A stretch of 64,000 nucleotides of DNA, taken from positions 21,041,454-21,105,453 of the forward strand of contig OY992833.1 of assembly GCA_963921425.1 (NCBI GenBank), in the 5' to 3' direction. The notes below the pieces were generated by a model. The model saw nothing but the letters and a program-made list of their open reading frames with translations. It was not told where the DNA came from and did not search any database. The stretch is from Dryas octopetala (lineage: Eukaryota; Streptophyta; Magnoliopsida; Rosales; Rosaceae). The translations under genes were made by a program, and so were the position numbers. Of the stretch, positions 47,118 through 59,682 are shown in pieces. Positions within the stretch are counted from its first letter, which is position 1. Each line of letters begins with the position of its first letter.

Positions 47118-47127
47118 GAGAGGCTAG

Positions 47128-48157
47128 TTATAATATAGGTGGATGACGAATTTAAACTTGTAAAGTATAATATTAATATCATTCACTTTATAACACGTGA
47201 ATTGATTACACCACGTGATGATATTACAATTATACAAAATAATTATTTGTCACAATCAAATAGAGATATGAACTAAGATAAAGTTATGAGACCTCAACTC
47301 ACATCTGCACCCCATGTTATCCTTTCAATTCCAAAACATTTTTCTAATCTTTCTAAAAACTAATTAGCTTACTCGTTGATTATGTAAACGATTATTTTCG
47401 CTAAGGAAATTTTTGTTTGTCAAATAGTGTAGCAACATAATAGTATTATGTTGTTAGACTATGTACATGAAGTATTATTTGGTTGAGTCTTTGGTTAATG
47501 CGTAGTCCAAAATTAATTTTTGAAAACATAGCAACACCTCAGCCAGGGGCACTGGCATGACAACCGCCTCCATGCATTGTTGATCAATTGGACTCGTAAT
47601 TTTGGAGAGGTGTTACTGATCATTAGTGACAGAACATTCGAACGTTTGCAAGGAGTGTTCTAGCAACTCACTCATATTATAATGCTTTCCATTGATATAA
47701 TATTTGACATACATAGCAACTCGGTCATACATGACATACTATTTCCAAAACTTACAATCTGATAAAAAATTAAACTCAAGAAAACAAGGCAAGTCGATGC
47801 TCTGACATGGGAAGCAATACTAGTATTAATGCACTTGAAAGGCCAAAACTCAAGTGAGAGAAACTGGATCAGTATAGCAAATGGTGTATATGGACATTTA
47901 TGCATAGAGACTTATTATTTACTAATACGGATACCTAACTTTTGCAGCCATCCCTCATCACTGTGTTATTTCTTCAGCTTATGCATCAACATTTGCCAAC
48001 AACATGAAAAGTAAATCGTTATCTGCATTTGCCAATCAGTTTTCAGTGTCTGCAGCAAGAAGATCATAATCTTCACCATTGGACTAGCTAGCTCTACGAG
48101 ACTACGATGATCTATCTAGCCAACAGTCTAAAGATCTCATGTAAAGAGCCTCTAGAC
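47128..48157. other. Intergenic and 3' flank of the ATP/ADP transporter
   Basis: No gene recognised. It starts with unique sequence after Helitron copy 2 (apart from TTATAATA) and runs into the presumed 3' UTR of the minus-strand transporter gene. Confidence 0.5.
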
Positions 48158-51100
48158 TTACAAAATGTTATTCGAAAATCCATCCTTGCCGGGAGACGTT
48201 TGGCCATAATTTCCTTGATGATCAGTCTTCTCCTCCTTTTCAGCACTAGGTACCTTCTTTGCACCAATGCCTACTGGTTCATCATCCTTGCCAGTAGAAG
48301 AGACGTCTTCGGCCAATGGGACATACTTTCCCTCAATGAACCCCATTGAATTTAATGCGCTTACAAAGCGATATGTGACACCCTGCCTTTGTTGGAGCTT
48401 CCCAGTAAGTTTTGAGCTTAAGGCAGAAATCTTGCCCTCAATGAGCTTGTCCTTGAGGTCCTTCGTTGCCAAAGGAGTGAATTGGCGATCCAATGACCTG
48501 GCAGCAGACAACCAGGCTAGAACAATGACCAACAAAATCACACCTAGGTAGGGTGTCGAATTTGAGAGGGAACCAAAGGTTAAAATGAGAAACTGCTGAA
48601 TCAAGGAACCACCAGATTTCCCTAAAGGATTGCAGACAACATCAATAGCTGCTTTCCCTTTAACCTATAAAAAAAATTAGAAATCCATTGATTTGGTTTA
48701 GTGTCACATTCAGTCTCCAATTTCCAATGTAAGAGTATTTTTTTTCACAATATTTAGATTGCAAATAATATAATACTCAGCATGAACAATTTCACATAGG
48801 GTAAGCACACCTTTGTATCTTCATCCAGAGGTATATAAGCCATCTCTTTACAGGGATCAAATAAGCTGTACTTGGCACTCTTGCTAAAGATGTTCTGTGC
48901 AGCTCCAACATACACAGATGCAAGAAGTGGAGCCATGCCGAATTTTGCTAAAACTGGCATTAGAGGTTCACTGAACAAATTTAAGGCGAAAAAGGCTACT
49001 CCAGTGAGAAGCAGAACAGTTGGCGTTATTGCAGCTGCAATACCCCATCCAAATTTCCGGAATATGAACCTACTGAGCAGCATCATTGTGAATGTAGCAA
49101 TTCCGGTGCAGGATGAGAAATCACCCATGAATCCTGAATACTCATTTGGGCTTGGAAACTGCAATAGAGAATTTACTTCAGGCATTACCTCTTGGACAGA
49201 ACTTTAGTTTCTTTTCAGAATATTAGAACAATCAGGCAAAGACTAACCTGAGCTTTGAGCTTGGATTTCCATGTGACTTCAACAAGATTGATACTGATCC
49301 CATAGGCAACCACCACAGTTGCAAGATCCCTAATGTATCTCGATGATAGTAAGAACTTCATACTTTCAACTGTTCCCATCTTTTTCTTTTCCTGTAAAAG
49401 CATAATTCAAGTTTCCAAGTTAAATTCATTTCCACAGTTTTTATTTTTAGGGGGAGATGCTAATAGCAAGAGCATCATACAAATGGCAATAGAATTACCT
49501 TCTTCTTCCGACCAACTTCTGTCTTAATATACCTGTTCATTCCCCAATATATCCCACATATAAGTAGCCCAAGCGACACTACAATGCCCATCATTCCCTT
49601 GAGAGAGACAGCCCATCCGTCAACATCAGGTCCCAGACTCTTACGCATGTTGGAGAAATATTTTACAGTTCTGCCAGAAAATACAAGGGCAACATTCGCT
49701 CCAAGCCCAAACAAAGGGTAGAACTGAGAGGCTTCATCCACAGTAGTAATCTAGAACACCATGCACACCTAATTAAATTATAGAAAGAAATATTGACACA
49801 GAGAGGATTCTTGTCACGGTAAAGTACTGAGATTCATCTAACTCAGTTATGATCCACATTATAAGTAGAACATCTAAACTCTGATAGAAGGTCAAATTCT
49901 GTGATGTGTAACCACTTCTCCAACTGAATTTTTTTTTTTTTTCTTATAACAAAACTCAGTGTGTAAGGATTAAGTAAAACTGGAGGTGGATATATGCAGC
50001 ATTCAAGAAACATTGAAATGAAGATTGTGTAGTGATTTTGATACTATACAAGACTAAACAAATATGAACAAAGAAACGGAGTAGACAAGAATCACAGATA
50101 TAAAAGCCAATTAACATGGCAACCATTCAATGGGGAAAAGCCTATTAAGTTCTAACTAACAACCTAGCAGGCAAAGATGCTCAAGTTAAGCAATCTGTTT
50201 CACTCTACCTGTGCTAGCAAATCAATCCTAAAAACATATTGACATATAAATCACAGATATTTACAAGCAAAACATAGCAACCATTTGAATGGGGAGAAAA
50301 ATAGTAGAGTGAATTACCTTGGACGACCAACATGAGTGTAATTATTTGATTTCCATCTATGAACACATTAACTTTGATTTTACAAAAGCCACAAACAATT
50401 GTAACGTAAACAAATCGAAATAGCAACTATATTTAGTAATTTAGTAGCTATATATCCGGAACAAATTGATGCAACAACGTCAACTATCCACTTTTGCTAA
50501 TGATAAAAATGTCTCACCTGATTGGCATAACCCCAGAAGAGCAACGAAACCACAATACTCCCCCAAAGCTCAGCCATGACATAAAAGATACAAAAGCTCC
50601 AAATCCTCAAAATGGCAATCGGACCAAGAAAGTTTGACCCCAAAGTTTCCAAAAGCCGGTCAGCCAAACTAGTCGGGTGAATCACATTGATATTAGGATA
50701 CAAAACAAAAGCAAAGGCCCCGAAAAACGCAATGAACGGAAACATACAAGCATAGAACACAGCCTCCTTGGACAAAACATTGGACAGCTTGTTGTATGCA
50801 ATCATAAAAGCTATGGCCGTCGGCAAATTCACCCAAGTTTTCAAGAATGGTATGATCTCAGCGCTGCTTCCTTTGGCAGTGACAACAAGCACGTCCTTGG
50901 TGTCCCTGAGGATTGTGTAGTTAAAGAGAATGCAGAAGAACATAATCCCAAGTGGGATTACTTTTTTGAGGGTACTGAGCTCGACCCCGAAGAATTTGGC
51001 GGGAAAGGCTGGTGGGTTTGGTGAAGGGTCGGTTGGAGAAGTAAAAGCGGCATTGTTTGAAGAAGCAGAGCGAGTGAGAAGAGAGGGTTTGAAGGGTAAA

Positions 51101-51279
51101 GAAACCCCATTTGGAGTAAATGATAATGGGATGAGCTTAGATGATGAGAATGATTTGATTCTGAGGTGGGTTTTGGTATTGGGTTTCGGTAAGAGCGTTG
51201 TTGTTCTTGAGATGTTGAGGTGGGGCTTTGGGAGAGAAGAAGGGAGTGATAGTATTGGGTTTCTAAGAATAGACTCCAT
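48158..51279 (-). CDS. Plastidic ATP/ADP transporter (NTT/AATP type)
   Basis: Exchanges cytosolic ATP for stromal ADP across the plastid inner envelope, feeding starch and fatty-acid synthesis in heterotrophic plastids and supplying ATP at night. It belongs to the TLC ATP/ADP transporter family, shared with chlamydiae and rickettsiae. Exons in transcript order: 51279-50518, 49750-49499, 49391-49248, 49158-48811, 48664-48158; GT-AG, all phase 0, 670 residues, somewhat longer than the roughly 620-630 I recall for Arabidopsis NTTs. Residues 1 to about 95 are Ser/Thr/Pro-rich with few acidic residues, a chloroplast transit peptide. Many hydrophobic helices follow, starting IPLGIMFFCILFNYTILRDT, with family stretches AELWGSIVVSLLFWGYANQ, EVTWKSKLKAQ and CNPLGKSGGSLIQQ. 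The tail is hydrophilic and Lys-rich. The mitochondrial carrier family is excluded by topology and motifs. Confidence 0.95.
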
Positions 51280-52305
51280 GGCTATAATGTCTATGAATCT
51301 ATGATCAGAATAACCAGAAACTTATTCTAAAGTGATGAAAGTAAAAGAGATCAAAAGTTAAAGGTGTATTACATTGCTTACTCAATCTGAAACTTGTTCC
51401 ATTTGGTGTTTGAGATCGAGGAACAGAAAGAGTGTGGAATTTTGCGGCGAGTTTTGAGGTGGGAAAGTAGAAGTTGACAGGTGAATGTGAGAGAGATTTT
51501 TAAAGAGAGAAATGTGTTGGGCATGGGAATAGGAAGTGATGGTGAAGCGACTGCTTAATTTTGGAACTGAAAATCCAACATTATCGGAGAAGCTATCTCC
51601 TTCATTGTTCTAAAGAATACAACACAATATTTGTAACTATAATTCAAAGCTTGCCAACCAAAAAAAAACTACAATTCAAAACTTAGGAGCCCGTTTGGAC
51701 TACGTGTACTGTGTACATAAATTCTTTTTATTTTTATTGAATACGTGTAAATGCATGCATTCCTTTAAATAAATAAAAAAATTTTAAAAGATCCCATTTA
51801 TTTGATATCAAAATATATAAATTTATTCTTTAAAATGCACCTTAAATAATCTCTTTAAATGAAAAGTTGTTTCTCAATTGTTTATTTGTTACATCAAATC
51901 CATAGTTGTCATTGATTTCATCTTAATTTTATTTAATTCCGATTCTTTTTTTTATCGTGCGTTTATTATGTAAATGGCTATTATTTTGATCCACAGCGTT
52001 TGAACACTTGGCGTAAAGCGTTGGAACGCTTGATCAATGCAAATCCAACTGAACACTTGAAAATGGATTGCATGGTTTTATTAAGCAGAGATGACCTAAT
52101 TATGCATGGTTCATATTAAAAGTCAAGCAGACACAACACAGAGCAGTTAACTAAATCATGACAATGAAAAGTCTCACTGTATTCGAAAATGAAGAAATTG
52201 TATAATTTATCGTAATTTGTTACACAGAACTACAGAAGACATGTCTGAAATACTCTATAAGGGTCATCCTGTTGTTAAAAAGGACAATAACATTAACCAA
52301 GCAGC
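51280..52305. other. Transporter upstream region and p24 gene 3' flank
   Basis: No gene. 51280-51560 is probably the transporter 5' UTR and promoter. Near 51690 a GAGCCCGTTTGGACTACGTG motif resembles ends of common plant MITEs, but a second end was not identified. Confidence 0.45.
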
Positions 52306-54739
52306 TCAAACCCGATTGTATCCAACTGATTTGCTAAAGAGACGGCGAATGTATACGACTTGTAATGCACTTGCAGCAGCCAGCATAAGGTACTCTCCCA
52401 CTGTATACAACACAACACGCTTCCTTGTGCTCTCATTTGCTGTGGCAGAAACAAACAGCATAGGATAAGATGTTGGCAGGTTCCAAAACATAGATAGATC
52501 TACAACTTTATTTTGTTACTAATGTAGGAGTGCCCGGATGAGTTTCACAAGAAGCAGATTAATGATGCGAGAACCCACTGAAAAATGGGTGTGAGAGTTT
52601 CCTAATAATGTAGTTATGTAGCCAAATATGCTGCATGCCCATTCCACCAGTAGACCCATCAAGATCCTCATTCTTTTTAATAAGAGTTCTTGACCTCATA
52701 AGATGTGAACCAATCAACAACTGGAGCATCACAAAATTAATAAAGTAGTCCATATCGGTCTAGACTCTAGTATTAATTTGAACACTAGCAAGTTAGTAGA
52801 CATTTTATTATCAGTTAGTTACCTCAATTATTCTGTCAAAATAATTAATATAATGAATTAATACTTGAAAATTTGTGGTTGACAAACAGGTCGACTATAT
52901 TGAGCACTACTTTTTCAGTTCTGAATATTCAGTACTTATTAGTCCAGCACTTATAGTTCTATCAAACAGCACCCAAGTATTAACATGCATGTAACAAAGA
53001 ATAAGAAATCACCCAGAAGACATCACAAACACAGATAAAGAGTAATGAGGACATATATAATTTAAGAAATTCCCGAATGTCCCTCAAGGGGAGGGACACC
53101 AAGGATCCTGCCAACAAATAAGCATAGATCTAATGGCAAGAAGGATACAATGATATTGCATGACCTCATGATTGACAATCTATTTTCAAAAAAGGAATAA
53201 AAAGAACTTACTAAGACGGTGCCGAGTATCACGTGCTTTCAAGTACTTCTGCTCTAACGTAACTGACTCCAACGCCTCTCTAAGCTCAGCAATTTTAACA
53301 TTTATGGGGTCTAGATGTTCTGCAACAAATCAACAGCTAAATGTTAAGGGCAATCAAAAAAGGACAGAGATACATTCAAAATAATTCTCAAACATGTTAC
53401 TGGGACTAACACAGTTCAACAGGCAATTGATAATACTTGACAGTCAAGGTTGAAAACTATTTTTTTATTGGCTGTCAAGGTGAAAAGTACTTGAAGTAGC
53501 ACTTCCAAATTGAAAAGAAAAGAACCTAATGAAGATTTTTACAAACCATCTTTGGCAATATTGTGCTCGGTGGGAATATGACCAACATGAATGTTAAATG
53601 AAACAGTCTCTGGTGTTGAGTAAGGATTGTGAAAACAGAATTTATACATTCCGCTTCTTGGGGCCTTAAACTCAAATTTATCTCCAGATGTTCCCTTTGA
53701 AGTGTGCACTGTGTTACCCCCAGGAGATGTCACCTGCACAAAACACCAATATTATACATTTTTTAATAAGTAAAAGTCTATTTGAAAGAAAATGCATCTA
53801 GGGGCGCAACCATGTAAACAATAAGTATACTGAAGAAAATTCACAGATGTCCAAAAAAACACCCAAGCAACATCAAACAATGAGAAAACAGAAGTCCATA
53901 ATTCCCAAGCTACTATGTAATGAATAAGCAAGTGATCAACCGACTCTTCTGAGTTCTCACATATAAGAACCTGACCCCTTTTTGTCAAATTATCCAATGT
54001 CAAAATCTTTTGGACACTTGTCCAAACACAAATTGAACTTTCATTTGGAGAGGGAACACTTTAGATTTGCTTCCAAGCCCTTCACCGGGTTATCATCAGT
54101 TCCTACATGCTTGAACTATTCCTATTCCCTCTAACTATTGCAAACATTTAAAAAAGGGCAAAAATTTGCTCAATATTCTTATTAATGAGCATTTCAAATT
54201 TGGGGATTGAAATTAATTAACTTGGAATATCGAATAATCTTCATAGAAAATCTTCACAATTAGCTTTGGTTACTTGTAAGCATCAAGATTGCAACTTTAA
54301 TTACCATTTAAGTTCCAAAAGCAAAATTCTAACATATTCAAATATTAAAAAAAATAAAAAAACCAGAATCTCAAGCAATCCACAAACAGATCTATTCCAC
54401 ACTACACCACACAAAACCCCCCAAAAACTAGTCATCCACGAAAACCCTAAAATGCCGATTGGAGACAAAATTTCTATGCAATTGGGGTTTGGGAAAAAGA
54501 AAAACAGGGGGACTTACGATCAAATCGAGGCCGGGATGATCGGTGCCCCAGAAGATGTCGTGGTCGACCACCACGAAGTTCCCCGAAACGGTGTCGCCCT
54601 CGTAGAGCACGTACTCGTACACGCATTCGACGTCGTTTACAGTCACCGATAGCGATGCGATTCGGCCGATAAAGCTCACCAGAAGAAGACCCATTAACGC
54701 CAAAGCATTTGCGCTCCACGCTCCATGCCTCCGCTCCAT
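52306..54739 (-). CDS. p24 family cargo receptor, beta subfamily (GOLD domain)
   Basis: Type I membrane protein of the early secretory pathway that cycles between ER and Golgi in COPI/COPII vesicles and helps sort cargo such as GPI-anchored proteins. Exons in transcript order: 54739-54518, 53733-53547, 53319-53212, 52439-52306; phases agree, 216 residues, normal for p24. Seen: N-terminal signal peptide (ALALMGLLLVSFIGRIASL), GOLD domain from about residue 33 (two Cys, ECVYEYVLYEGD and MYKFCFHNPYS), a coiled-coil stretch AELREALESVTLEQKYLKAR, one membrane helix near the C-terminus, and a short cytosolic tail ending RRLFSKSVGYNRV. Exon 3 ends at TTA before GTAAGT, which restores RHRLTNEST at the junction. 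The beta-subfamily call rests on the YNRV tail and overall similarity. Intron 1 holds a LINE remnant. Confidence 0.93.
53752..54005 (-). mobile_element. Decayed LINE 3' fragment in p24 intron 1
   Basis: The minus strand encodes LTLDNLTKRGQVLICENSEE followed by SVDHLLIH and a Trp-rich stretch, the RVT-associated zinc-binding domain of plant L1 elements. Its Cys/His ligands are partly lost, compared with the better-preserved copy at 10419-10886. A short T tract sits at the left edge; no clear target duplication was found. Confidence 0.65.
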
Positions 54740-55338
54740 TTCTCTTGATTTTCAATTTTTTATTATTATTATTATTATTGGCTTTTTTACTTTTTTGAGT
54801 CTGAGAGTTTCAAACTGAGCGGAAACCTGAAGAAGAAGGACTTGGTTTCGTCAGCTTTACGAGTTGTGACTATGGCGTTTCTGGTTAACTGAGGCCGTGG
54901 AGCGAAGACTGCAACGTGTCGTTGTTCTATAGGGTTGTGACACGTCGCTCGGACCACGTAAGCGGACGAGTCATTTAACAGGTTTGGGCCTAAGGCCTAT
55001 TTGTGTGGGCCTGTATTAGCAACCTAGTAAGATTGGGCCTATCTTTTGAGCCCGCTCATATGTCGTCCGGAATGCTACGACATGTCGTGTGTGCAACAAC
55101 CACCATTGAATGAATGACGTCAATGTGTGCACTGCAAAGTGGTCAGTGCCCAAGCTTCAAGCTCATGATTAATTATGGACTGCAAGTTGCTTTCAATAAA
55201 TCAAAGAAAACCCAACAAATAAACAAAGTCAATGTCTGTACAAAAATGAGGTTGGTAAGAAGTAGACATGCTACCTGAACATGTGAGCTAGTTTTTCACT
55301 GAAGCAAGATCTCCAGCTACACTTTAGTTTTGTTGGGA
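54740..55338. promoter_or_regulatory. Divergent intergenic region between p24 and aldo-keto reductase genes
   Basis: About 600 bp separate two start codons pointing in opposite directions, so both promoters must lie here. A TTATTATT tract (54761-54778) precedes the p24 ATG. Several ACGTGTCG/ACACGTCG-like ACGT cores occur at 54915-54960. No experimental elements can be assigned. Confidence 0.45.
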
Positions 55339-57685
55339 ATGGAAAGCAATCCCCAGATTCAAATCCCAATGGTTAAACTGGGTAGTCAGGGCTTGGAGGT
55401 AAGTTTGGTTTTCTCTCACATTGATCTGTATGCGAAGTTAACTGCATTTTGCTGATAAACTTAGAACCATCTGAAACGATTAAGAGCACAATCTGTTACA
55501 GTTTACCAACATTCATTGTCATTCTCATCAAGTTGATATAACCATTTCTAATTTACTGTTTGATTTTTAGTTTTTATCTGATCAGTTCACTGTAGCTATT
55601 TGATTCAGTTACAAATTAAGAATTTATAGTGTCTTTAATGTTTGTGGATTTTCTATCAGAAAACTTTGCAAGTCTGATTTTCAATCTTTCAAACTTTGTG
55701 TACAAAAAAATTGATTTTCAGTTTCATTTCTCCTTGTGGGTCTTTTTCTGGACTGCAGGTTTCTAGGTTGGGTTTTGGATGTGGGGGATTGTCTGGAATA
55801 TATAATGCTCCTCTCTCTCATGAAGCTGGAGGTTTAGTCATTAAGGAAGCATTTAATAGGGGTATCACCTTCTTTGATACTTCAGATCTTTATGGTCATA
55901 ATCATGATAATGAAATCTTAGTTGGCAAGGTACAGTTCCTTCCTTTTGTCAAATTTGAATCAAAGCTTTGAAATTTGATGAACACTTTGATTTACTTTTC
56001 TATCAAATTTGAATCCTAATGTGTTTGATAAGGCATGCAAGGAAGGTTTGGTAGAAAATTCATGAAGATTTACTTTTTCTTGTATTTTCAGGCTTTGAAA
56101 CAGCTTCCTCGAGAAAAAGTTCAACTGGCTACGAAATTTGGCATTGTCAGGTCGGAAGACTTTCAATTTAGGGTAAACGGGACCCCAGAATATGTAAGAG
56201 CATGCTGTGAAGCTAGTCTTAAGCGGCTGGATGTCAACTACATTGATCTGTACTATCAGCACCGTGTTGATGTTTCAGTGAGAATTGAGGATACTGTAAG
56301 CATCGAAAGACTTTTCTCGTTCCATTCATCATCCTGCTGATCCATTGTTTCAGTGTACAAGCACTATCTTTATATCTTGATGACTGTTCTGTTTGAAATT
56401 TTCATTTTTGAGGAAGATGGGGGAGCTTAAGAAGCTGGTAAATGAAGGAAAGATAAGATACATTGGTCTATCAGAAGCTAGTGTAGACACAATAAGTAGA
56501 GCCCATGCTGTTCATCCCATCACTGCTGTACAAATGGAGTATTCTCTGTGGACTCGTGACATCGAAAATGAGATAATTCCACTTTGCAAGTTTGTTATTC
56601 TTTTACCTCTGAATTTTATAATGTCAAATTCATAATTAAATTCATTTACCTTAATGAAGGTTGTTGCTTTCAAAAACTTGGATTTGGTTCCCAAAGTAAA
56701 TAAATTGAGAATATTACAAACTCTGAGTGGAGAAATTATTGTTAATGTCACCCAGTTGATATCTCTTTACTCACAGGAAGCTTGGAATTGGGATGGTGTC
56801 ATATAGTCCACTTGGTCGTGGGTTCTTTGGTGGGAAGGCAGTTCTAGATAGCTTGCCTGCACAGAGTATGCTTGTATGTGACTTAGAATGAATGATGAGT
56901 TTTTTATTTTCATAAATCAGTAATAATAAATTGATAATCTTCTATAAACATATACACATTTGGTGTTTCTATTTCACAATTTTGAATGATGTAAAATGAA
57001 TGCCTTATTTGTTATAAACCTCATGCCTCAAACTACAAACCCTTCAAAAGAAAATATCTTTACCAGCATATAGATATAGGTGGTTGACTTTAGGTAGAGC
57101 AATCACCTTGTTAAACTCACATTGTTGTTCTTGTCCCAGTCTATGCATCCAAGGTTCAATGGGGAGAATTTGGAAAAGAACAAAATTCTCTATAACAAAC
57201 TTGCCAACCTTGCTGCAAAGCATGCATGCACTGCTCCTCAATTAGCTCTGGCATGGCTTCTACATCAGGGAAACTACATAATCCCAATCCCTGGTATGTT
57301 TGACTCTTTCTCTTAAAAGCAATGCTCTCTTGACATCTTTGTTACCGTGCTCAGTGAAATCCAATCCTTGCTTGTCTGGTCTACTACTGTTTTTTGTCAA
57401 CTGTGCCTGAAGTCTAAGAGTCTTGGTTGATAAACAAGGTTTTGAACACAATATGACATTTGAATTTGTTAATCCAATGATAATTATTTTCCAAGTCTAT
57501 CATATACAGGGACAACTAAAGTTGAGAACCTTGATATCAATATTGGATCATTGAATGTGAAGCTTACAGACGAGGATTTGAAAGAAATTTGTGATGCTGT
57601 GCCCATTGATGAGGTTGGCGGTGACCGGGAATATGAAGTTTTCTCAAAATATGTTTGGAATAATGCAGATACCCCATCAAAGTAA
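55339..57685 (+). CDS. Aldo-keto reductase (auxin-induced PCNT115 / perakine-reductase-like)
   Basis: NADPH-dependent cytosolic reductase of carbonyl compounds in the plant AKR group that includes auxin-induced PCNT115/IN2-2-like proteins and perakine reductase. The physiological substrate is unknown. Exons: 55339-55398, 55759-55929, 56092-56295, 56417-56589, 56777-56873, 57140-57293, 57510-57685; GT-AG, in frame, 344 residues, the usual size. The catalytic tetrad is complete: Asp60 and Tyr65 ([11 protein letters not shown]), Lys92 (ATKFG) and His134 (YYQHRVD). Further AKR landmarks are [30 protein letters not shown] and the cofactor-binding [15 protein letters not shown]. The start was chosen because ATGGAAAGC opens a short first exon ending LGSQGLE, which joins [13 protein letters not shown] as in the family. 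A piece of the last exon is repeated 178 bp downstream. Confidence 0.95.
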
Positions 57686-57878
57686 ATTGCAATTATGGAA
57701 ACAGAATGTAAAGTGCAAGCTTTCAGTGCTATTGTGTGATGAACTTGTTATGCTAGCATGGCTAGCAGTTTCACTATCATCCTCTCTTTTTCGTTTTTTT
57801 TTTTGGTGGTCTGGTACCAGCTCAAAATATGTCTGGAATAATGCAAATACCCCATCAAAGTAAATTGCAATTATAGAA
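57643..57878. repeat. Duplicated 3' end of the aldo-keto reductase gene
   Basis: 57643-57700 (end of the last exon, stop codon and early 3' UTR) recurs at 57821-57878 with only a few substitutions. The second copy would still read YVWNNANTPSK and then a stop. It is either a local 178-bp-offset duplication or the relic of a second AKR gene. Confidence 0.85.
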
Positions 57879-58989
57879 AAGCTTAGCAGATGTTAGCAAG
57901 CATGGATGCCATGTCGCACTGGATTAAATTAATTTTTACCAGCTCCCTGGCCAATCCATTTAATGCCCAATTCATTTTTGAAATAAGAGTAGTTATTAAT
58001 AAATTTTTTTTAAAAAAGAACAATGTAGAAAGAAGTAGAAATGTCTGAAATGAGAAGTCAAGATAAATTCCAAATCAATGTGAATTGTGATACAGAGAGA
58101 GTGACAGTGTAATTACAAGGTATCTCTAAGGAATAAAATTTTGAGTTTCAATGAAATTTTGATGAAAATTTTGATGGAAATTTCAACAGAAATTTTGAAG
58201 ATTTTTAAATTTCGACAGAAATTAGATGGAAATGACGGAAATTGCTATCAAAATACGGAAATTTTAAATGAAACTTTATCATATATTTATAGGTCCATTA
58301 ACTTTAGGTACCAAATTATAATGTTTTATCATTTCAACTACTAAAACATTTATGTCATTTCAGTTTATGTACTAAATTTCAGTTTAGGTACCAACTTTAA
58401 AAAACATAATTATATTGAACTGTGACTGTCTAACAGTCATAACTTTTTTATTGATTTATTGTTTTTTCAATATTTACAAGGCTTAAACTTTAATATTTAG
58501 TCTTTGGGTTATAGGATTTCATCCCCCAAACCTAAATCAAAAGTATGAAACCCTAAAAATTTTAATTTTTTATAAATTTTAAATAGTCACAACTGTGACT
58601 GTTCGACAATTACAACTGTAACTGTTCGAGAGTCACAACTGTATAACAAACTGATTTGTGACCTAATCCAAAATGTTTTACTCTAGGTTAGTACCTAAAC
58701 TAAAAAAAATTAGTGTCTTGCTGCTTTATTAAAAAACTATTGATATTTGGCATTTAATCCTAATTTTCTATATATTTATTTAACATATTATCTACTAAAT
58801 TGATTAAAAACATTGAAGAAATCAAATTATATAGTAGGTTTCATGTGATATAAGGTGAATATAATGCGCGCTGAAGCAAATACTGTTAAATAAAATTAGT
58901 ATAATTAATAAACAAAATTAGTATATTCTTTATACTGTATAATTTAATGAGTCCATTAATTATAAGGTACTAACAAAGCAAAATATTAA
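57879..58989. other. Intergenic, AT-rich
   Basis: No gene. 58141-58270 has repeated GAAATTTTGATG / GAAATTTCAACAG-like words. 58420-58640 has several CAACTGTGACTGTTCGA-like direct and inverted words (for example 58578-58640). These are probably ancient transposon debris. Confidence 0.45.
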
Positions 58990-59610
58990 ACAAAACCACG
59001 CAATCTATTTTTATTAACTTGCGGACACTATCTACCAGCCCCCCAATATATAACATGCGGACACCTTCCAAAAGAAACGCATAACAACCAAACCAGCTAC
59101 ACAAACAGCCCAAAACTGATCTTTTTTTTTTTTTTTTGCCAAATCGATCTCTTTCTTCAACTTTACCAAATCGACAATTGTTTATCTTCACTCACAAACA
59201 TCGTTCTGCAATTGCAAGCCTGCAATTTCAAAAAAAACTGCAGTTTCAGTTTACTTTGTAGTTTCAGAAACTGCAGTTTCACTTACACTACAACTGCAAG
59301 CTTACAACTCAAATAAACTGCAGTTTCAGTTCATTTGCAGTTTCTGAAACTGCAGTTGCAACTCAAATAAACTGCAGTTTCAGTTCATTTGCAGTTTCAG
59401 AAACTGCAGTTAGTAACTACAACTCCAATAAACTGCAGTTTCAGTTTACTTCCAATGCTCCAGAAATTGCAGTTTCAGAATCAAGAACCTTCTACTGATA
59501 AAAAATCAAAGTAGGAGTCTACGTACCACAAGTGGTCAAAGAAGATCTAGAAGGCTTCGATCAAGCTCGGAGCAGATCCATTAGAAGGCTTCGAGCAGGC
59601 TTCGATCAAG

Positions 59611-59682
<72 letters not shown>

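Larger units (their letters stand above)
38173..47127 (+). mobile_element. Helitron copy 2, full length, 8,955 bp
   Basis: Same element and orientation as copy 1, with 5' TCTATATATATAAAGC, 3' hairpin and CTAG, between A (38172) and T (47128). Differences I found from copy 1: C to T at 38599 (copy 1 18713), one extra T in the poly-T tract near 39221, G to A at 41532 (copy 1 21645) and A to T at 44866 (copy 1 24979), giving roughly 99.95% identity. Flanks outside the termini are unrelated apart from TTATAATA after the 3' end. This is a separate insertion, not a segmental duplication. Confidence 0.95.

Noticed and set aside
38173..47127. Assembly duplication of one Helitron
   Set aside because: Both junctions have different flanks with proper A|T targets, and the copies differ at several positions, which argues for two real insertions. 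Long reads would settle it.
50677..51304. Plus-strand open frames opposite the ATP/ADP transporter first exon
   Set aside because: They are antisense shadows of the minus-strand transporter exon, which has full family support.
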